DNA from: Carposina sasakii | Lineage: Eukaryota; Arthropoda; Insecta; Lepidoptera; Carposinidae | Assembly (NCBI GenBank): GCA_014607495.2 | Contig: CP053153.1 | Location: forward strand, 62,001-126,000 | Length of the DNA: 64,000 bases | Direction: 5' to 3' | Shown: in pieces, positions 1 to 11,764 of the stretch | How the letters are laid out: every line of letters starts with the position of its first letter | Numbering within the stretch: the first letter of the stretch is position 1 | Notes under the pieces: generated by a model | Told to the model about the DNA's origin: nothing | Databases searched by the model: none | The model's input: only the letters and a program-made list of their open reading frames with translations | Translations under genes and position numbers: made by a program

Positions 1-110
1 TTCATTTTAACCGTCCTAACTAAACAGTAAAGAAATGGAAAAAATTCACCCGGGTTAACAACCCCTGATTCCGCGTGTCAGCTCTAACCACTAACCGTAT
101 TATCTTTTCA
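1..110 (-). repeat. Degraded tRNA-derived SINE fragment
   Basis: Read on the minus strand this has an A-box-like TTAGTGGTTAGAGC, a decayed B-box region, and the tail AATTTTTTCCATTTC. The same tail follows the tRNA-like head at 27975-28115, so these are members of one SINE family. It is truncated by the window edge. The B box is too degenerate for a functional tRNA. Confidence 0.5.
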
Positions 111-390
111 TCTCTTTTTAACTGCGTAGTCCTAGCCAAACTCGGCAAACAAAGCTGAATCCCTCAGCACAATGTTTAAAGATGAAACGACAATATCCTC
201 GGATTATATTAATGGAGAAGTGTTTTTTATATCTTACAAGATATTATATATTATAAAATTATTAATAAAGAAATGGAAAAAACAATAATAGAATATACTT
301 ACAACAATTACAACAATAGAACTTAATTTATACTTAGGTGCTTAGTTAATTTATATTCTCTTGTTTTAACTTTATCTTATTTTAAACTAT
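111..390. other. AT-rich DNA without recognised gene
   Basis: No coding signal is visible. Near 240-280 the string 'ttattaataaagaaatgg' recurs, matching the SINE tail at 28000, so part of this stretch is probably SINE-derived. Confidence 0.5.
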
Positions 391-781
391 ACAGGGTGTA
401 AAAAGACAACAGTGTTTTTTAATACCTCGTATTCTTTGTAAGGTTACGATCATTTTCTTATATGGAACCAACCCTGGGAAACGACAAAAAATTGTGAAAA
501 AATACTGTATTTTTTTTTGCAAGCAATGTATTCGTTTGATGCGCAAAATACAAATGTATCTAGAAAACTAACATTATAACATTTTGACATGGTATCTTTT
601 AAAAAAATGTTTGTTAACTGATTTCAGATGGATTTATGTAAAAAAAATGATAATGTAACTTTGGACCTCAATATCTTGGAAACCCGTGGTTTCCCAGGGG
701 TGCTTCCATAGAAAAAAAATATCGTGATGTTACAAAGAATACGAGGTATTAAAAGAACAAAGTTGTCTTTTTACACCCAAT
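391..781. mobile_element. Non-autonomous DNA transposon (MITE) with about 60 bp inverted ends
   Basis: The left end starts ACAGGGTGTAAAAAGACAAC and continues through 'aatacctcgtattctttgtaa'. The right end is the imperfect inverse ('ttacaaagaatacgaggtatt' ... 'gttgtctttttacaccc'). The inside is AT-rich with no ORF. The ACAGGGTGT terminus is shared with several other short elements in this window, but the interior differs. Confidence 0.75.
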
Positions 782-1303
782 ATAAATGTGTATCAGATAA
801 AATTCTTGTTATTTTACAAGAAAACATAATCTATAGCCGAATCGATGAGAAAACAAATCCACTTCAAAAATAAATAACATCACCACTTGTTGAAAAGTTC
901 CAATAGCTCAGAAGCTATAAAACATCGTTTAAAGGAAATAGAAAATGAAAGGGCCTCACGGGCATATTCATGATGATTCAGTTAAGTCAACCCCTGCCAT
1001 TTGCATACAACTCACATCAATCGTATTGCCGGCCCAAAAAACTGCCTCTCCCTTTAATAAATCATCTTATCTCCTCTAAAGAATGACTAATGAAGATGAA
1101 AAATCCCTAAGAATGGAAATAAAAGATTAAAGTAACAATCTGCTTGAAGGGAATTTATTACTGGAAGAGATTTTCTATCGCTCTATAGAGGTTTTATTAT
1201 GTAATTATCTTGGTTGGATTCCGATATAGTTAATCAATTTGAAATTAACTTTATCGTGTGCTTAAAAAATCTGTAATGTATTTTTAGTAGTTTATTAAAT
1301 AGA
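782..1303. other. AT-rich DNA without recognised gene
   Basis: No ORF, RNA gene or clear repeat was recognised. Confidence 0.5.
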
Positions 1304-1475
1304 CCTATTTTTATTGATAGTTAGCTTTCTGTAATATATTTGCCCACCACCGGGCCCTACACCCTATGACCCTCGGAGTTGATGCAGAGTGAGAAACCAG
1401 ACCCGAGCACCTAGCATGCAAGACGATACATTGCACTATCCGAAATAAATAGATCTCTATTTTTATTGATAGTTA
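1304..1475. repeat. Insert flanked by a 21 bp direct repeat; shared with 10690-10830
   Basis: The string 'ctatttttattgatagttag' occurs at about 1304-1324 and again at about 1455-1475. Between them is 'gcccaccaccgggccctac', whose reverse complement is at about 10810-10830. The similarity continues through 'cagacccgagcacc' and 'catgcaa', so this is a dispersed repeat in opposite orientation at the two places. Element class is not identified. Confidence 0.55.
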
Positions 1476-1555
1476 GGAATCTAATTATTATGAAATAATA
1501 ATATTGAAATATAATTTTTTAAAATAAAAATGGAATTAAAAAGTGAACTCCGGAG

Positions 1556-1780
1556 AAATCCTACTTAATATTATAAACACGAAAGTTTGTAAGATGGAAG
1601 TGGATGGATGTATGGAGTATGTTTGTTACTCTTTCACGTAAAATACGACTGGATGATTTTAGTAAAATTTGGTGGATAGATGGATTAACACATGGCTAAT
1701 TTTTATCCCGGGATTTGTCCCGGATTGTTTTTTTTTTGCATCCCACGCGGGATCACGGGGACCATGTTTGCTATATTCGA
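1556..1780 (+). mobile_element. Mini-Helitron (Lep1-like) remnant
   Basis: It has the shared core 'cgaaagtttgtaag', 'tgtttgttactctttcacgt', 'ttagtaaaatttgg', 'taacacatggctaatttttatcccggg' also present at 8244-8475. The 3' hallmark 'gcggacgaagtcgcggg...ctag' is degraded. It has no coding capacity. Confidence 0.5.
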
Positions 1781-1848
1781 GCCTATTTCTAGGGTAGGGT
1801 AGGTAGGTTCGTCACATAAATAAATTAGGTACAACATGCTTTCATCAA

Positions 1849-2535
1849 TCTATATCTATTATTATATTATTATAAAGAGGTAAACTTTGATTGTTTGTTT
1901 GTTTATTTGCAGCGAATGGCTCCGTAACTACTGGACCGATTTCAAAAATTCTTTCACCGTTAGAATCCTTATTGGACCTGGATGGATGACGGATTTCCTG
2001 AAATCCCACGGGAAGGGGACAAACAGGAATTCCAAATTTTTAAGAACACCGCATTGTATGAGCTGACGAATTAGACTACGAGGAAGCACTAAGAATGGAT
2101 TTCCCAAAATTTCCACGGGAAGGGGACCAACGGGAATTCAATTTTTTTACAAAAACCGCTGTACATGTGAACCTAAAATCGGGTATATGTATATGTTCAT
2201 TAGGGACTGCGAGGAAGCATTTGAACGGATTTTGCGAAATTTCCACGGGAAGGGGACTTACGGGAATTTAAAATTTTTACGAAAACCGCTATTTTTACGA
2301 AGCTGAAATCGGATTAGGGACTACGAGGAACTCACATACTCGTAGACAACGCATAGCTAAGAGTACGGTCGTAGGAAGCATGCACACTAAGAAGAAATTG
2401 CCCGAATTCTCCTGAGAAGAGTCGGAAATCAAAATTTAAAAAAACGCGAGCAAATCGTGGGCGTCCCTTTAGTGAAATTACATGGATAATACGCGATGTC
2501 CCTGGCCAGTGATAAATCACATTGTCTAATAGACG
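1849..2535 (+). mobile_element. Helitron-like element with four internal ~110-130 bp direct repeats
   Basis: The left part has the module 'attataaagaggtaaac...tttgtttgtttatttg...actactggaccgatttcaaaaattctttcac', also seen near 10190 and 30190 in mini-Helitrons. It then runs through four imperfect tandem units beginning near 1985, 2093, 2222 and 2345. Each carries a version of 'gaaatttccacgggaagg' followed by 'acgggaatt' and 'ctacgaggaagca'. The fourth is most diverged. The right boundary is uncertain. Confidence 0.5.
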
Positions 2536-3179
2536 GAAGCGGCTCGCTATAGTAATGAGTAAAGTTGAGCGAAACTCGTTTTAGAACCTCCTGATTTATT
2601 ACTAGCAATCTAAGTTATATTCTGATATTTTTAGTTTGGATTATAAGTTATTTCATAATTTTTGACTCACAACCTCCACGAACAATAGCAAATAACGATC
2701 CCAACTAGCCCGTACATTATAGCAGGTGTATACCTAATTTTATTTAGAAATAGAAAGAATTCGAAAGAACGAAATCAGGTTTTTTATTAGGCACAGTTTA
2801 GTGTATTATTGTCATCAATAGTTCCTAAAGAGTTTTCTACTCAATTCAATAGTACCTACTTTGTATAAAGTTTGTACTATAAAAAACCTAAAGGAGCTAA
2901 TTTCGCAAACACAAAACTAAACTTTTTAGAAAGACACATCAATACGGAAAAACGTCAAACTTCACTCATATCTTACAAGTATGAGTGTTCTAATGTTTAC
3001 AAACAATGCTTCTTCGGAAGTAAGATTTCTATCTTCAAATAAAACGGGGTATAGTTAAACTCCATAGGTATAGATTAGTCCTTCACGCACAGCTGACGTG
3101 AACGTTACGCAAAATCCACGAAGAAAGGACTAAATGGAGGTGGCTTCACAACGTCACATAATTTATTACATTACGATAT
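2536..3179. other. Non-coding stretch, nothing recognised
   Basis: AT-rich, with no ORF with protein-like composition and no clear repeat. Confidence 0.5.
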
Positions 3180-3535
3180 ATCATCAGTATCATCAGCCTA
3201 TTGCAGTCCACTGCTGGACGTAGGCCTCCTCCGGGGCACGCCACTAGACTGCCGTGGGGGGTATTTGCCCATAGTCACCACGCTGGGCAGGCGGGTTGGT
3301 GACCGCAGTTTGTATTTTGGACTACGAGTATGTTGTCAACACGGGAGGTGCTGCTGCGGAACCTACCCTTGATCGCCTCGTACGATACCCACGGGCAGAC
3401 ATGGGTTGGTACGAATTCTACTCTGCCGGCACCACGCGGCCAAAACTTGCTACGCCCGTAGCATACTTTGACCACCGAACGATTGGCGTAGTTGGTAGTG
3501 CGCCATAGGATCATTGTTTGTTTCCAAGTCATGGA
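3180..3535 (+). repeat. Dispersed lepidopteran repeat ('gcagtccactgctggacgtagg' family)
   Basis: It starts with 'catcagcctattgcagtcc', then 'actagactgccgtgggggg', 'cacgctgggcaggcgggttgg', and 'gtttgtattttggactacg'. An inverted copy lies at 26960-27320. Shorter copies are at 13855-13978, 17560-17622 and 26600-26680. Open frames on both strands here are by-products of the repeat and do not resemble proteins. Confidence 0.7.
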
Positions 3536-4170
3536 TATTTCTATAAAATTTTATTTATGTAAGTTGTTGTTGTTGCTTAGTATCTACAAGTAGCACCTTA
3601 GCAGGATACAAGACCTTAGGAATCTTAGTGTGTGGCACTAAGTTAATGCGTTGTAAAGTACCTACATTTATGTGAATTTCTATTTATTAATTTATTATTA
3701 GCGGTTGCATATTACTTGTCGCATCTCCTCTTAGTGTTTACTCCATGGCTAAACTAGTGTCTCGGGTGAGGCACGTCTGGAGTATTAATCCGGCGACAGA
3801 TGTAAATGCTTCAGCTGTGAGGCTGAATAGACCTCAATAACTTCGCTGTATGAATGTAGGGTCGGCTTTAGGTACGTCAAACTTTTGATAGTAAATTGTG
3901 GGTAGAATAATATAGAACTACAGTTAGTAGAATGGATGTAGCCATGTTTAATAGTTTTGATTGATAGTTTATAATCAGTCACGTTTCTAGTTCTAGACTA
4001 GACTAAAGGACAATTTCCCTTTACCACGAAACCAAATAATAAATGGATGTTTCAAAGTATGTCACATAAGCTTTAATTTAGTGTATAAATTATTATTTAT
4101 ACATAAATTATTCACTATTGTGAATAAGCAGTATTTTTAGTGAATGATTTTAGGAACTACCTACCTATCG
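3536..4170. other. Non-coding stretch, nothing recognised
   Basis: No gene or RNA was recognised. There is a short (gtt)n run near 3560. Confidence 0.5.
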
Positions 4171-4800
4171 CCACTAATACTATAAATATGAAAATAATTT
4201 GGGCTGTTTGTAATCTCTTCACGCTATTCAACCAATCTTTATAAAATTTTTCGTACTCTATTTATAGTAGGGAGGAGGATATAAGCTACATTCAGTAGTC
4301 CACGCGTATTCACTAAAAGTTTTATCTGTTCTGGCCTCCTACTGAAATAATAACACAACGGGGTAATAAAATTAAATCATTCCGAACCAGGCAGAAGTAG
4401 TAGATAATATTTTTAAAATAAATATAATAATTAAACATAAAACTCATTTTATGTTCGCCCCTAAGATTGAAGACAATAAAAATCTCGTCAAAATCTAAGA
4501 AGCTTTAACGACCGTCATTTACGAGGAGTAGCCGGAGCCAGGGCCGGCGATATAACGTGCCCTACGGACCGGCGGACGCACGGAAATAACTTCACATCTT
4601 TTTTCCTTGACATTTTATTTTTTCTAGTAATATGATACATAATGAAAGTAACTCTGTCTGTCTCACTTTCACTATTTTTGTTTCTCTAGACTAGAGAGCC
4701 TGAAAAAGGACTTAGGCTATATCTTATACCGGGTAAATATAAGTCACTTTTTCTGCAGTCCACGCCGATGAAGTCGCGGGCGTCCACAAGTAATATACCA
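4171..4800 (+). repeat. Degraded mini-Helitron pieces
   Basis: The left piece (4171-4320) has 'ctaatactataaatatgaaa' and 'agtccacgcg'. The right piece (4720-4795) has 'ctgcagtccacgccgatgaa' and 'tcgcgggcgtccac', the typical 3' segment of the mini-Helitrons in this window. The DNA between them shows nothing recognisable. Confidence 0.45.
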
Positions 4801-5400
4801 TTGCTATACAAGCAAATTTTCTTAGAATTTTATACTAGCACGGACCAACGACTCGTAAATATAAAGAACACTCGATAATAAACTGTACTAATACTTGTAA
4901 TAAAGACGCCTGTCGACCTGCCAGCCAGTGTCGTCGTGCATCTCTTCCGCACTCCAATAAATCATTTCTCTCCATAAAAGTAGAATATTAAATCGAAAGA
5001 GGATGCTCGCGAAAATGAAGGAAAGGGCAATGTGAAAAATTGGGTCATAAAATGGCAATCCCAAAGCTCGGAAACGATGAAAATCGCGCTCTTTCAATTA
5101 CTCCCCTTCGCGGCGTGATACTAGTTAATTCTATGCATATTAACTGAACGAATATTTATGTACTATAAATATGGTCATAAATATTATAACAAAAGGGTCT
5201 AAACTCTAAACTAATATTGACGTACAGAATAATGAGGGCTTGGTGACCTTTTCTTCCTACGAGTAAGTCTTCTAAATATTATGATTTGGGTACAAAATTA
5301 AATGAAACCGGCCGATTTTAGGCATGAATAGGTTGTAACGATATCACTCAAGCAGTAATAATATTTTAGAATAATATATCCTGAGCTGATATTTTACTAC
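4801..5400. other. Non-coding stretch, nothing recognised
   Basis: A short open frame on the minus strand near 4890-5095 has no recognisable motif and is not called as a gene. Confidence 0.45.
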
Positions 5401-5404
5401 AATC

Positions 5405-5592
5405 CATCAGCTGCAACTCTTTCCTTGCATTTTGTAAGAGTCACCTAAAGAACTTGGGCATTCTCTCAGACAGTAACCTGGCAATTTACAAGTAACCATT
5501 TGCATCTGTCCCCGCTATGTTAAACGTGGCTGTGGGGTCTCCTTTACCTTTGTTCTGGCTACCCGTGTGTATACGTATGTATGTATGTATGT
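5405..5592 (+). repeat. SINE-body repeat plus (ATGT)n microsatellite
   Basis: 'gcaactctttccttgca', 'gtaagagtcacctaaag', 'catctgtccccgctatgtta' and 'gtggctgtggggtctc' match the repeat body also found at 8077-8230, 8745-8830 and 27420-27600. The tail runs into (tatg)n at 5568-5590. Confidence 0.55.
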
Positions 5593-7660
5593 GCTATCCT
5601 ATTAAACCAAGTTTTAATTAACAAATACGTTTCTATTCCACACAAAGCTCAAACCTTCTTAATACCTTTGTACTATTTCTTTTGCAACTTACTGTCTATG
5701 ATAAAAAATTATGTGTACAATAAAGAATACTAAATACTTTCACAGAACATAATCTAATTTTATTTCGTACTTGAAATCTGAAAACACCTGGCAGATATAA
5801 AAATATTCAACGTTCAGAAGTTAGCTGAGCAAATGTTCGCAAGTTGAATGCAAAGGCTGGCGAGGACGTGGCAAACACTCACGCCGTCTTAGCCAAACTT
5901 TAATCGGCTCAAACAGATGTACTCGTATTTACATGTAACAAACTGTAAAATGTTGCAATTCATCGCAACTTTGTTATTAGCCAAAATGGAATAGAAAAAT
6001 TGAAAGGATCACATTCACAATACGAAAAATGAAGTAGTAAATATTGATTTTTACTACAGAAAAGTTAACACCGTAATCCGAAATATCGTTCAAACGATGT
6101 TCACTCTGCACAATTTATTGTTGGGGCACCTTATATCCTTATTTATTGGTGCAGAGCGTGAAAGGGTAGCGATATCACCATTTATTTATAAAAAGGTTGT
6201 TGTCTTTAAAAAGGAGGTTTTACTTGTATCTTACGCTTCCGTAATATATTGAATGATTGAATGGTTCCTTGAAGGGTATACCAGATTAAGATAATGGGTG
6301 CGGAATCTAGTATCTGAAAGCATTATATGATAAACAATGGTAATCCATACTCTTGAGACTCTTTACTGCAGCAGTAGAGAGCAGATCTACCTTAAATATA
6401 AGTACCAGAATATTCGAAAAAAATACAGAATTTTTTAAGACATTTTTATACACATGGAGAATGCCAGAAAGTATATTTGCTACATTTAATTTCAAAACCA
6501 TAAAATCTTACATTTTGTAGTCTCATAGAAGTATAGTTATAGAATCAGTCTTCTCAAAAGACGAAGTAATAATGGCGGTCCCAAATATCCTTTAACAAAA
6601 TTACTTAAGTACCCTATAAAATAATCTCTAAATATGATTTGAAACGAAAAAAACTATTTCTATATGTACCTAAATTAATTTGTATATTCTTCATAAAACT
6701 ATTCAATATTTTTTTGTAAATTTCCCCATAAATGCATTAAAGAAATAACATTTTGCACATAGAACACTTGAGAGCACTTGATCAAATGAATCCGTATTTT
6801 TTTATAAGTTCCATCGAATCTACTCGGTTGCAAAAAGCTTGTAAAAAGCTGTCTTTTTACCAGAGGAAGTTCGCAAATAGTAGTTGAATGGGGATTTTCT
6901 CGTCTAGTACTTTTCAAAGAGCCCCGTCCACATTGAAACTATGGACTTTCTTGGTCAGAATACTACATGTACTAACTTTATAGTTGTAGATGCGCTATAT
7001 GTAATAAAATGACTTTCTTTGTATTTTAGAAATTACTGACACACGTTCATTGATAAGATAAGAAACAAACCGACAGAGACAACGAAAGTAAGCATATTTA
7101 GTATAGACATAGTTTTGGTTAAATTGTTTATATAATTTCATATCGCAGTATGATTGAGGATCACACTGAAATTTAAACTAAATACAAAAACGTGAAAAAA
7201 AGCTATATCAAACTCACTACACTAGCCACTGTTATCCGCCTGAAAACATGGTTACTGGTGACAGATGAAGGTCTAGCAATTTACGAGTATACCAGCCGAA
7301 GGCGACATACATATCCCCCATTTTGGCTAGTTGACCTCACAACTGATCAAAGCTAAGCCTTAAAAATGTAATGTCCGAATGTACCCTAAGCGGTTTCACA
7401 GAGAATGTTAATGTAATTCAAACGGAATTCATTTAAAGTTGCCACTCGGGCTGCCACTATTTTCATTTGGTTTTTACGTCTGCTCTACCGAGTAACATCC
7501 GGTAATGAAAAACGTGTAATAAGACTTGTAATTAGATGGCAGTAGACGGATCCGTTTCTTAGTTCGTTTCTTTTATATCACGAGTAATATATTTTACCAT
7601 TATGATGCTAGGCTTCACTGAAATACATCAGCTCGGCTAGCACGGCCAATGATACAAGTC
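5593..7660. other. About 2 kb of AT-rich DNA without recognised gene
   Basis: Short minus-strand open frames near 6310-6500 and 6700-6915 have no motif, no neighbours and ordinary AT-rich composition, so I do not call them genes. No mobile element was identified with confidence. Confidence 0.5.
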
Positions 7661-7663
7661 AAG

Positions 7664-7850
7664 TTATCGATAACTAGCTGTCAAAATCTCCAAATAGCTC
7701 CAAACTTAATATTTTTAATTTAGTGTTTTAGTTTACTCGTTTTTATTTTACATAGGTAGGTCAAAGGTAAAATTAAATGATTAGTAATTAGTATCGATAA
7801 CATTCAACATTGCGGCTAATATCTATCGTATTTTGACAGCTAGTCGATAA
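7664..7850. repeat. Imperfect inverted repeat (MITE-like)
   Basis: 'ttatcgataactagctgtca' on the left pairs with 'tgacagctagtcgataa' on the right, about 150 bp apart. The inside is AT-rich and non-coding. No target-site duplication was recognised. Confidence 0.4.
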
Positions 7851-8076
7851 ATAGGTTTATCATATCGTGTTTAGCTGGTCATTTAGAGCAGTTAACATGA
7901 CATCTGATGTCAAAAAGGAAAAAATGAAAAAAAAAAGAATGAACGACAATTGAAAAAAAGAAAAAAGATTTTTTGACTCTAGAAACATTTGTTTAACTTA
8001 TCTCGCGCCTCATCGCATCATAAACGGGATAAATCTTAACGTAACGTATCTCTACTTATCGTGGTCGTGCTACTCG

Positions 8077-8230
8077 TAGCCCGGCAACTGCATACTTTCC
8101 GTGCATGTCGTAAAAGTCGACTAAAGGACATCTGACTGCGCTATGCTAAAGATGGTTGTTGTAGGATCTCATCTAAGATCTTGCAGTACTAGCTACCCCA
8201 TTTTTGGGAACATTGTTCATACACTACCTA
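8077..8230 (+). repeat. SINE-body repeat copy
   Basis: 'gcaactgcatactttccgtg', 'gtcgtaaaagtcgactaaag' and 'gctatgctaaagatggttg' match the repeat at 5405-5592 and 27420-27600. Confidence 0.5.
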
Positions 8231-8243
8231 CGAGTATATACTA

Positions 8244-8475
8244 GATATAATATTATAAATGCGAAAGTTTGTAAGTAGGGATGGATGAATGTTTGTTACT
8301 CTTTCACGTAAAAACAGCTGGAGCGATTTTAATAAAATTTGGTATGGAGTTAGCTGACAACCTGGATTAACACATAGGCTATTTTATCCCGGGAAAATAT
8401 TTTTATCCCGGATAATTTCGACATTTTCGTTTTGTCTGCAGTCTACGCGGACGAAGTCGCGGACGTCCACTAGTC
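8244..8475 (+). mobile_element. Mini-Helitron (Lep1-like), non-autonomous
   Basis: It carries 'ataatattataaatgcgaaa', 'gtttgttactctttcacgta', 'ttttaataaaatttggtatg', 'ttatcccggataatttcgac', and ends 'gcggacgaagtcgcggacg' then 'tccactag' at about 8464-8471. A CTAG 3' end and lack of inverted repeats fit Helitrons. No Rep/helicase coding is present. Confidence 0.7.
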
Positions 8476-9460
8476 AGATAATAATTTTAGTAAATCAAGA
8501 TAAAAATAGAAGTTTAATAGAGATATTACTATTAGAGATATTAAATTAATATTTAAATATTGTACGATTATTTTATAAACTGAGCTTGAGAGGAATCATA
8601 GTCGTGAGAGTGACACTATATAATATAGCTACGAGTAGGTATATACATCAAAGTTTTCACGCAGTCTTTTTATTTATGTAAATGAAGTTATATTTTTATT
8701 ATACGTGCAATTTTGACTTAATACTATAATAGTTTACTATCGTAGGGGTATTCTTTCAGATGATGAGCTAGCAACTTAACACTGATCCTGTACATCTGAT
8801 CCCGCACGTTATATTTACCATCGCTAGAAAATCAATTTATACTGACTACGAGTAGACTGTTTAATATATCCACTAAACCTTTTTATGAACCCATCAGCGT
8901 AATGTACCGATATTTTTATTTGTGATAGATTAGCTGTCGGATAAGTCCAGGCTGTCGGCATCCGACAACTCGAAGCTTGATTTATAACGAGGGAATTAAA
9001 AAAGTTTGTAAAGTACTACCAAAAGCTCTACCTATAGATATCTATTGTAGACAAACGGATGGTAATGATAAAACCAAATTGGGGTAAACTGATAACATTA
9101 AAGTTTCTAGTGCTTTTATATTTTCAGTTTGCTTTTATATTTGGCAATTGAAAAACTTTTTTTTTTGTTCTCAGACCTAAAACTCCATCAAAATAAACTG
9201 TAGTAGGGATGTTAAATAAACAAGGGACCAAGTATCTAAATTTTCTAAGGACCTTCTGATTTCAAATCGGCGAATAATAATACTTTATTATAAAACTTTT
9301 GTGACCTGAATAGATACGATTAAATTACCCTTCTATTCGAAATTAGTTACTAAAGTTGGACAAGCTCATATGTAAGTAGGTACATTCGAAACTTTTTGCA
9401 CTTACTTTTCATCTTCCTGTCCTTGTCGTATTATTTATGGGGTCTTCCGAAACTCATATT
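8476..9460. other. Non-coding; small SINE-body fragment at 8745-8830
   Basis: Apart from a fragment reading 'gatgagctagcaacttaaca' and 'catctgatcccgcacgtta', which matches the SINE body, nothing was recognised. Confidence 0.45.
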
Positions 9461-9464
9461 TCCA

Positions 9465-9605
9465 AAGATTTGGCATTTGTTTTACGGCCGGCTGCCTGCC
9501 TGACGCCAATCCTTCTCGGGTAAAGGTTCAGGGCCCATGACTGGGATCGAACCCACGCCTTTCGACTGAAAGACGCACATCTTAACCACTAGGCTATCAC
9601 CTCAT
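9465..9605 (-). repeat. tRNA-derived SINE
   Basis: On the minus strand: 'gatagcctagtggttaagat' (A box) and 'gtgggttcgatcccag' (near-consensus B box), about 35 nt apart. The body continues with 'gccctgaacctttacccg'. The spacing and head resemble a tRNA, but the 5' and 3' acceptor halves do not pair and there is a SINE body, so this is a SINE. Part of the body ('ggcaggcagccggc') recurs near 21145. Confidence 0.65.
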
Positions 9606-9806
9606 CTTTTGCACTTTTATTAATAATAAACCTTGTTTAATCATAGCTGAAAAAATTAACTGGCGCTTGATATTATTCAGGCTTTTAATTATAGGGGAAG
9701 TACGGACAAAATGACATACCGTCATACCGTTTTTTCACCATGAACTATTATTTAAAATCTTCAGAAACGAAATTTATGCAACAGTCTTTAAATATTAAAT
9801 ACATTT

Positions 9807-10575
9807 ATTTTGACGTGAAACGTCTTTAAAATCGCGCCGAAACATACGGGTACCAGGTTTAAAAACTGGACCGTAACGAAAAGGTCTATATCATCGTACC
9901 TTAATAATTAAAAAACTATTAGTCTTAGAAACAAAAATGTGGTGTAAATATTTCACTTATATAGTCAGCTCGCTGTTATGACATTGAGTTCGTGTCGGGG
10001 TCAAGCGATAACTGTGCGAAACCGGCGTTCACGCTTGTTTCTATTCAGTGTAACTCGTGACTCCGACTTTATAGCGTGGTGATTCTTTCGTGTGTTTGTC
10101 AAGTTTATTTGAACCGATTGATTTATACAAAAATAAGTGTAATTTGGACAGTATTTATATCTATAATAATATTATAAAGCTGAAGAGTTTGTTTGTTTGT
10201 TTGTTTGAACGCGCTAATCTCAGGAACTACTGGTCTGATTTGAAAAATTCTTTCAGTGTTAGATAGCCCATTTACCAAGGAAGGCTACAGTCTATACAAC
10301 AACCTGCCCGGCTTCGCACGGGTACAACGCCCCCTCACGCGGACGAAGTCGTGGGCGGCTGCTATTTAAAATAACCAGAAAGTGACAATAAATATATAAA
10401 CATTTGCTATGTATTTTATGTTTCTATTACGTACCTGTTCTTTTTTTATTAAAATACTTAAAACAGCGTCCATCTTGTTTTCATTTCAATCTTTTACTTT
10501 AAAAGCGATTCGCTAACATAGACGTTTCACGTTAAAACCAACGGCCGTGTGCCCCGACACAGCCCCACCCGCTTT
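9807..10575. mobile_element. Composite repeat, copy 1 (second copy at 29784-30570)
   Basis: It begins 'tttgacgtgaaacgtcttta' and ends near 'gacgtttcacgttaaaacca' and 'acagccccacccgctttt'. 'acgtgaaacgtct' and 'agacgtttcacgt' form an inverted pair near the ends. The second copy is nearly identical over its whole length. An embedded mini-Helitron at about 10160-10370 is in both copies, so it inserted before the composite spread. No protein is encoded. Confidence 0.7.
10160..10370 (+). mobile_element. Mini-Helitron nested in composite repeat copy 1
   Basis: It has 'aatattataaagctgaagag', (tttg)n, 'ggaactactggtctgatttg', 'cacgcggacgaagtcgtggg'. The same block is at about 30165-30360 in the second composite copy. 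Confidence 0.6.
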
Positions 10576-11440
10576 TTTAGTTTGGTTTTAGTTGTTATTT
10601 AGTTGGTTCGGTAGTTAGAACTAACGTGAAAAACTAATCCTGATGATGCCACGGGTGTTGGCGAAGCATATGTTGATTAACAATTTAAATCGGTTTTCGG
10701 ATTAGCAGCTATGGTTGCATGTTGGGTGCTTGGATCTGACTTCTCATTACGACTGTAGTGTCTTGTGTTCGTGTCCATGAGTCGGCAGTTCCGAGGGTCA
10801 GCGGAGGGTGTAGGGCCCGGTGGTGGGCGAACCCTCGATGGAAAAGTAACTTCTTTGATCAACTAGTGCCGTTACACTTTACTCTTATATAAAGAAAAAT
10901 ATCTTCTTTTAAAATTAGATCACCGAAAATTCATTTTCTACATTTGTATGGACTAACTGACATACCTATTAAATAAAGTGCAATTATAACTATGCATAAT
11001 TCACAAACTTCGTTTTCTTTCTGCACAGGCAGCATGTACCCAAGGGAAGCACAGCATACATCTAAGCCAACCTTCTCCGGGTTTCGATCAGGAGTGTAAA
11101 TCGTTGCAATATCAAGTTTTCAGAGCTTAAAACAAACTTAAAGCTGGTGAAAACAAAAATCAGTTGTGTCGAAACGACGCGCGCCCAGATTGGTTTAATA
11201 TTTCCTATGGCGACACAAAGACTGCGATTTGCTGATTTTTCGTGTTCCAAGCCCCGCCAATTTTCAAATAAGTCCACTATGTCAATAGGAACATTCCAAT
11301 TGGAAGCGGCTAGAAAAAAAAGTGAAGTTTCTCCAGAACAGAAGTTAGATGTGGCTTAACACGTTTCTGATAATTCTCAAGAATGCAACTCCCAAAATAA
11401 ATCGTCGCTATTTCACACATATATCTCCGTCTGACTTTAA
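10576..11440. repeat. Mostly unrecognised; minus-strand dispersed repeat at 10690-10830
   Basis: 10690-10830 is the inverse of the repeat at 1340-1440. The rest has short open frames on both strands near 11060-11360 with no recognisable family. They overlap each other antisense and have no supporting context. Confidence 0.45.
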
Positions 11441-11578
11441 TTTTAAAAGTATCAAAGCAGCTGCAAGCCGCGTACTAATAATTTCGAATCGGAACACTTA
11501 AAGTTCCCGACTATGTAATGGGCCCTCAGGCGGGGCAAATGATTGAATCTCTTGAACGCCTCGGTGAGCTTCCGCGGG

Positions 11579-11640
11579 ATGCCCATTTCTATAGCATTCT
11601 CACTCCCATTAGGGAGTGAGAATGCTATAGAAATGGGCAT
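11579..11640. repeat. Perfect 29 bp palindrome with 4 nt loop
   Basis: The left arm (11579-11607) reads 'atgcccatttctatagcatt' then 'ctcactccc'. The right arm (11612-11640) is its exact reverse complement. The loop is 'atta'. It could form a 29 bp hairpin in RNA or a cruciform in DNA. Function is unknown. Confidence 0.9.
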
Positions 11641-11764
11641 AGAAATTTCATTTCATTTTGTTAATAGTCTTTTGCAACAGGACATAATTAAAATCTCCGA
11701 CAGTATTTCCGTCAAAGCGGCCAATATCTACGAAGATTAGCCAACTGCACAGAAGATATCATAG

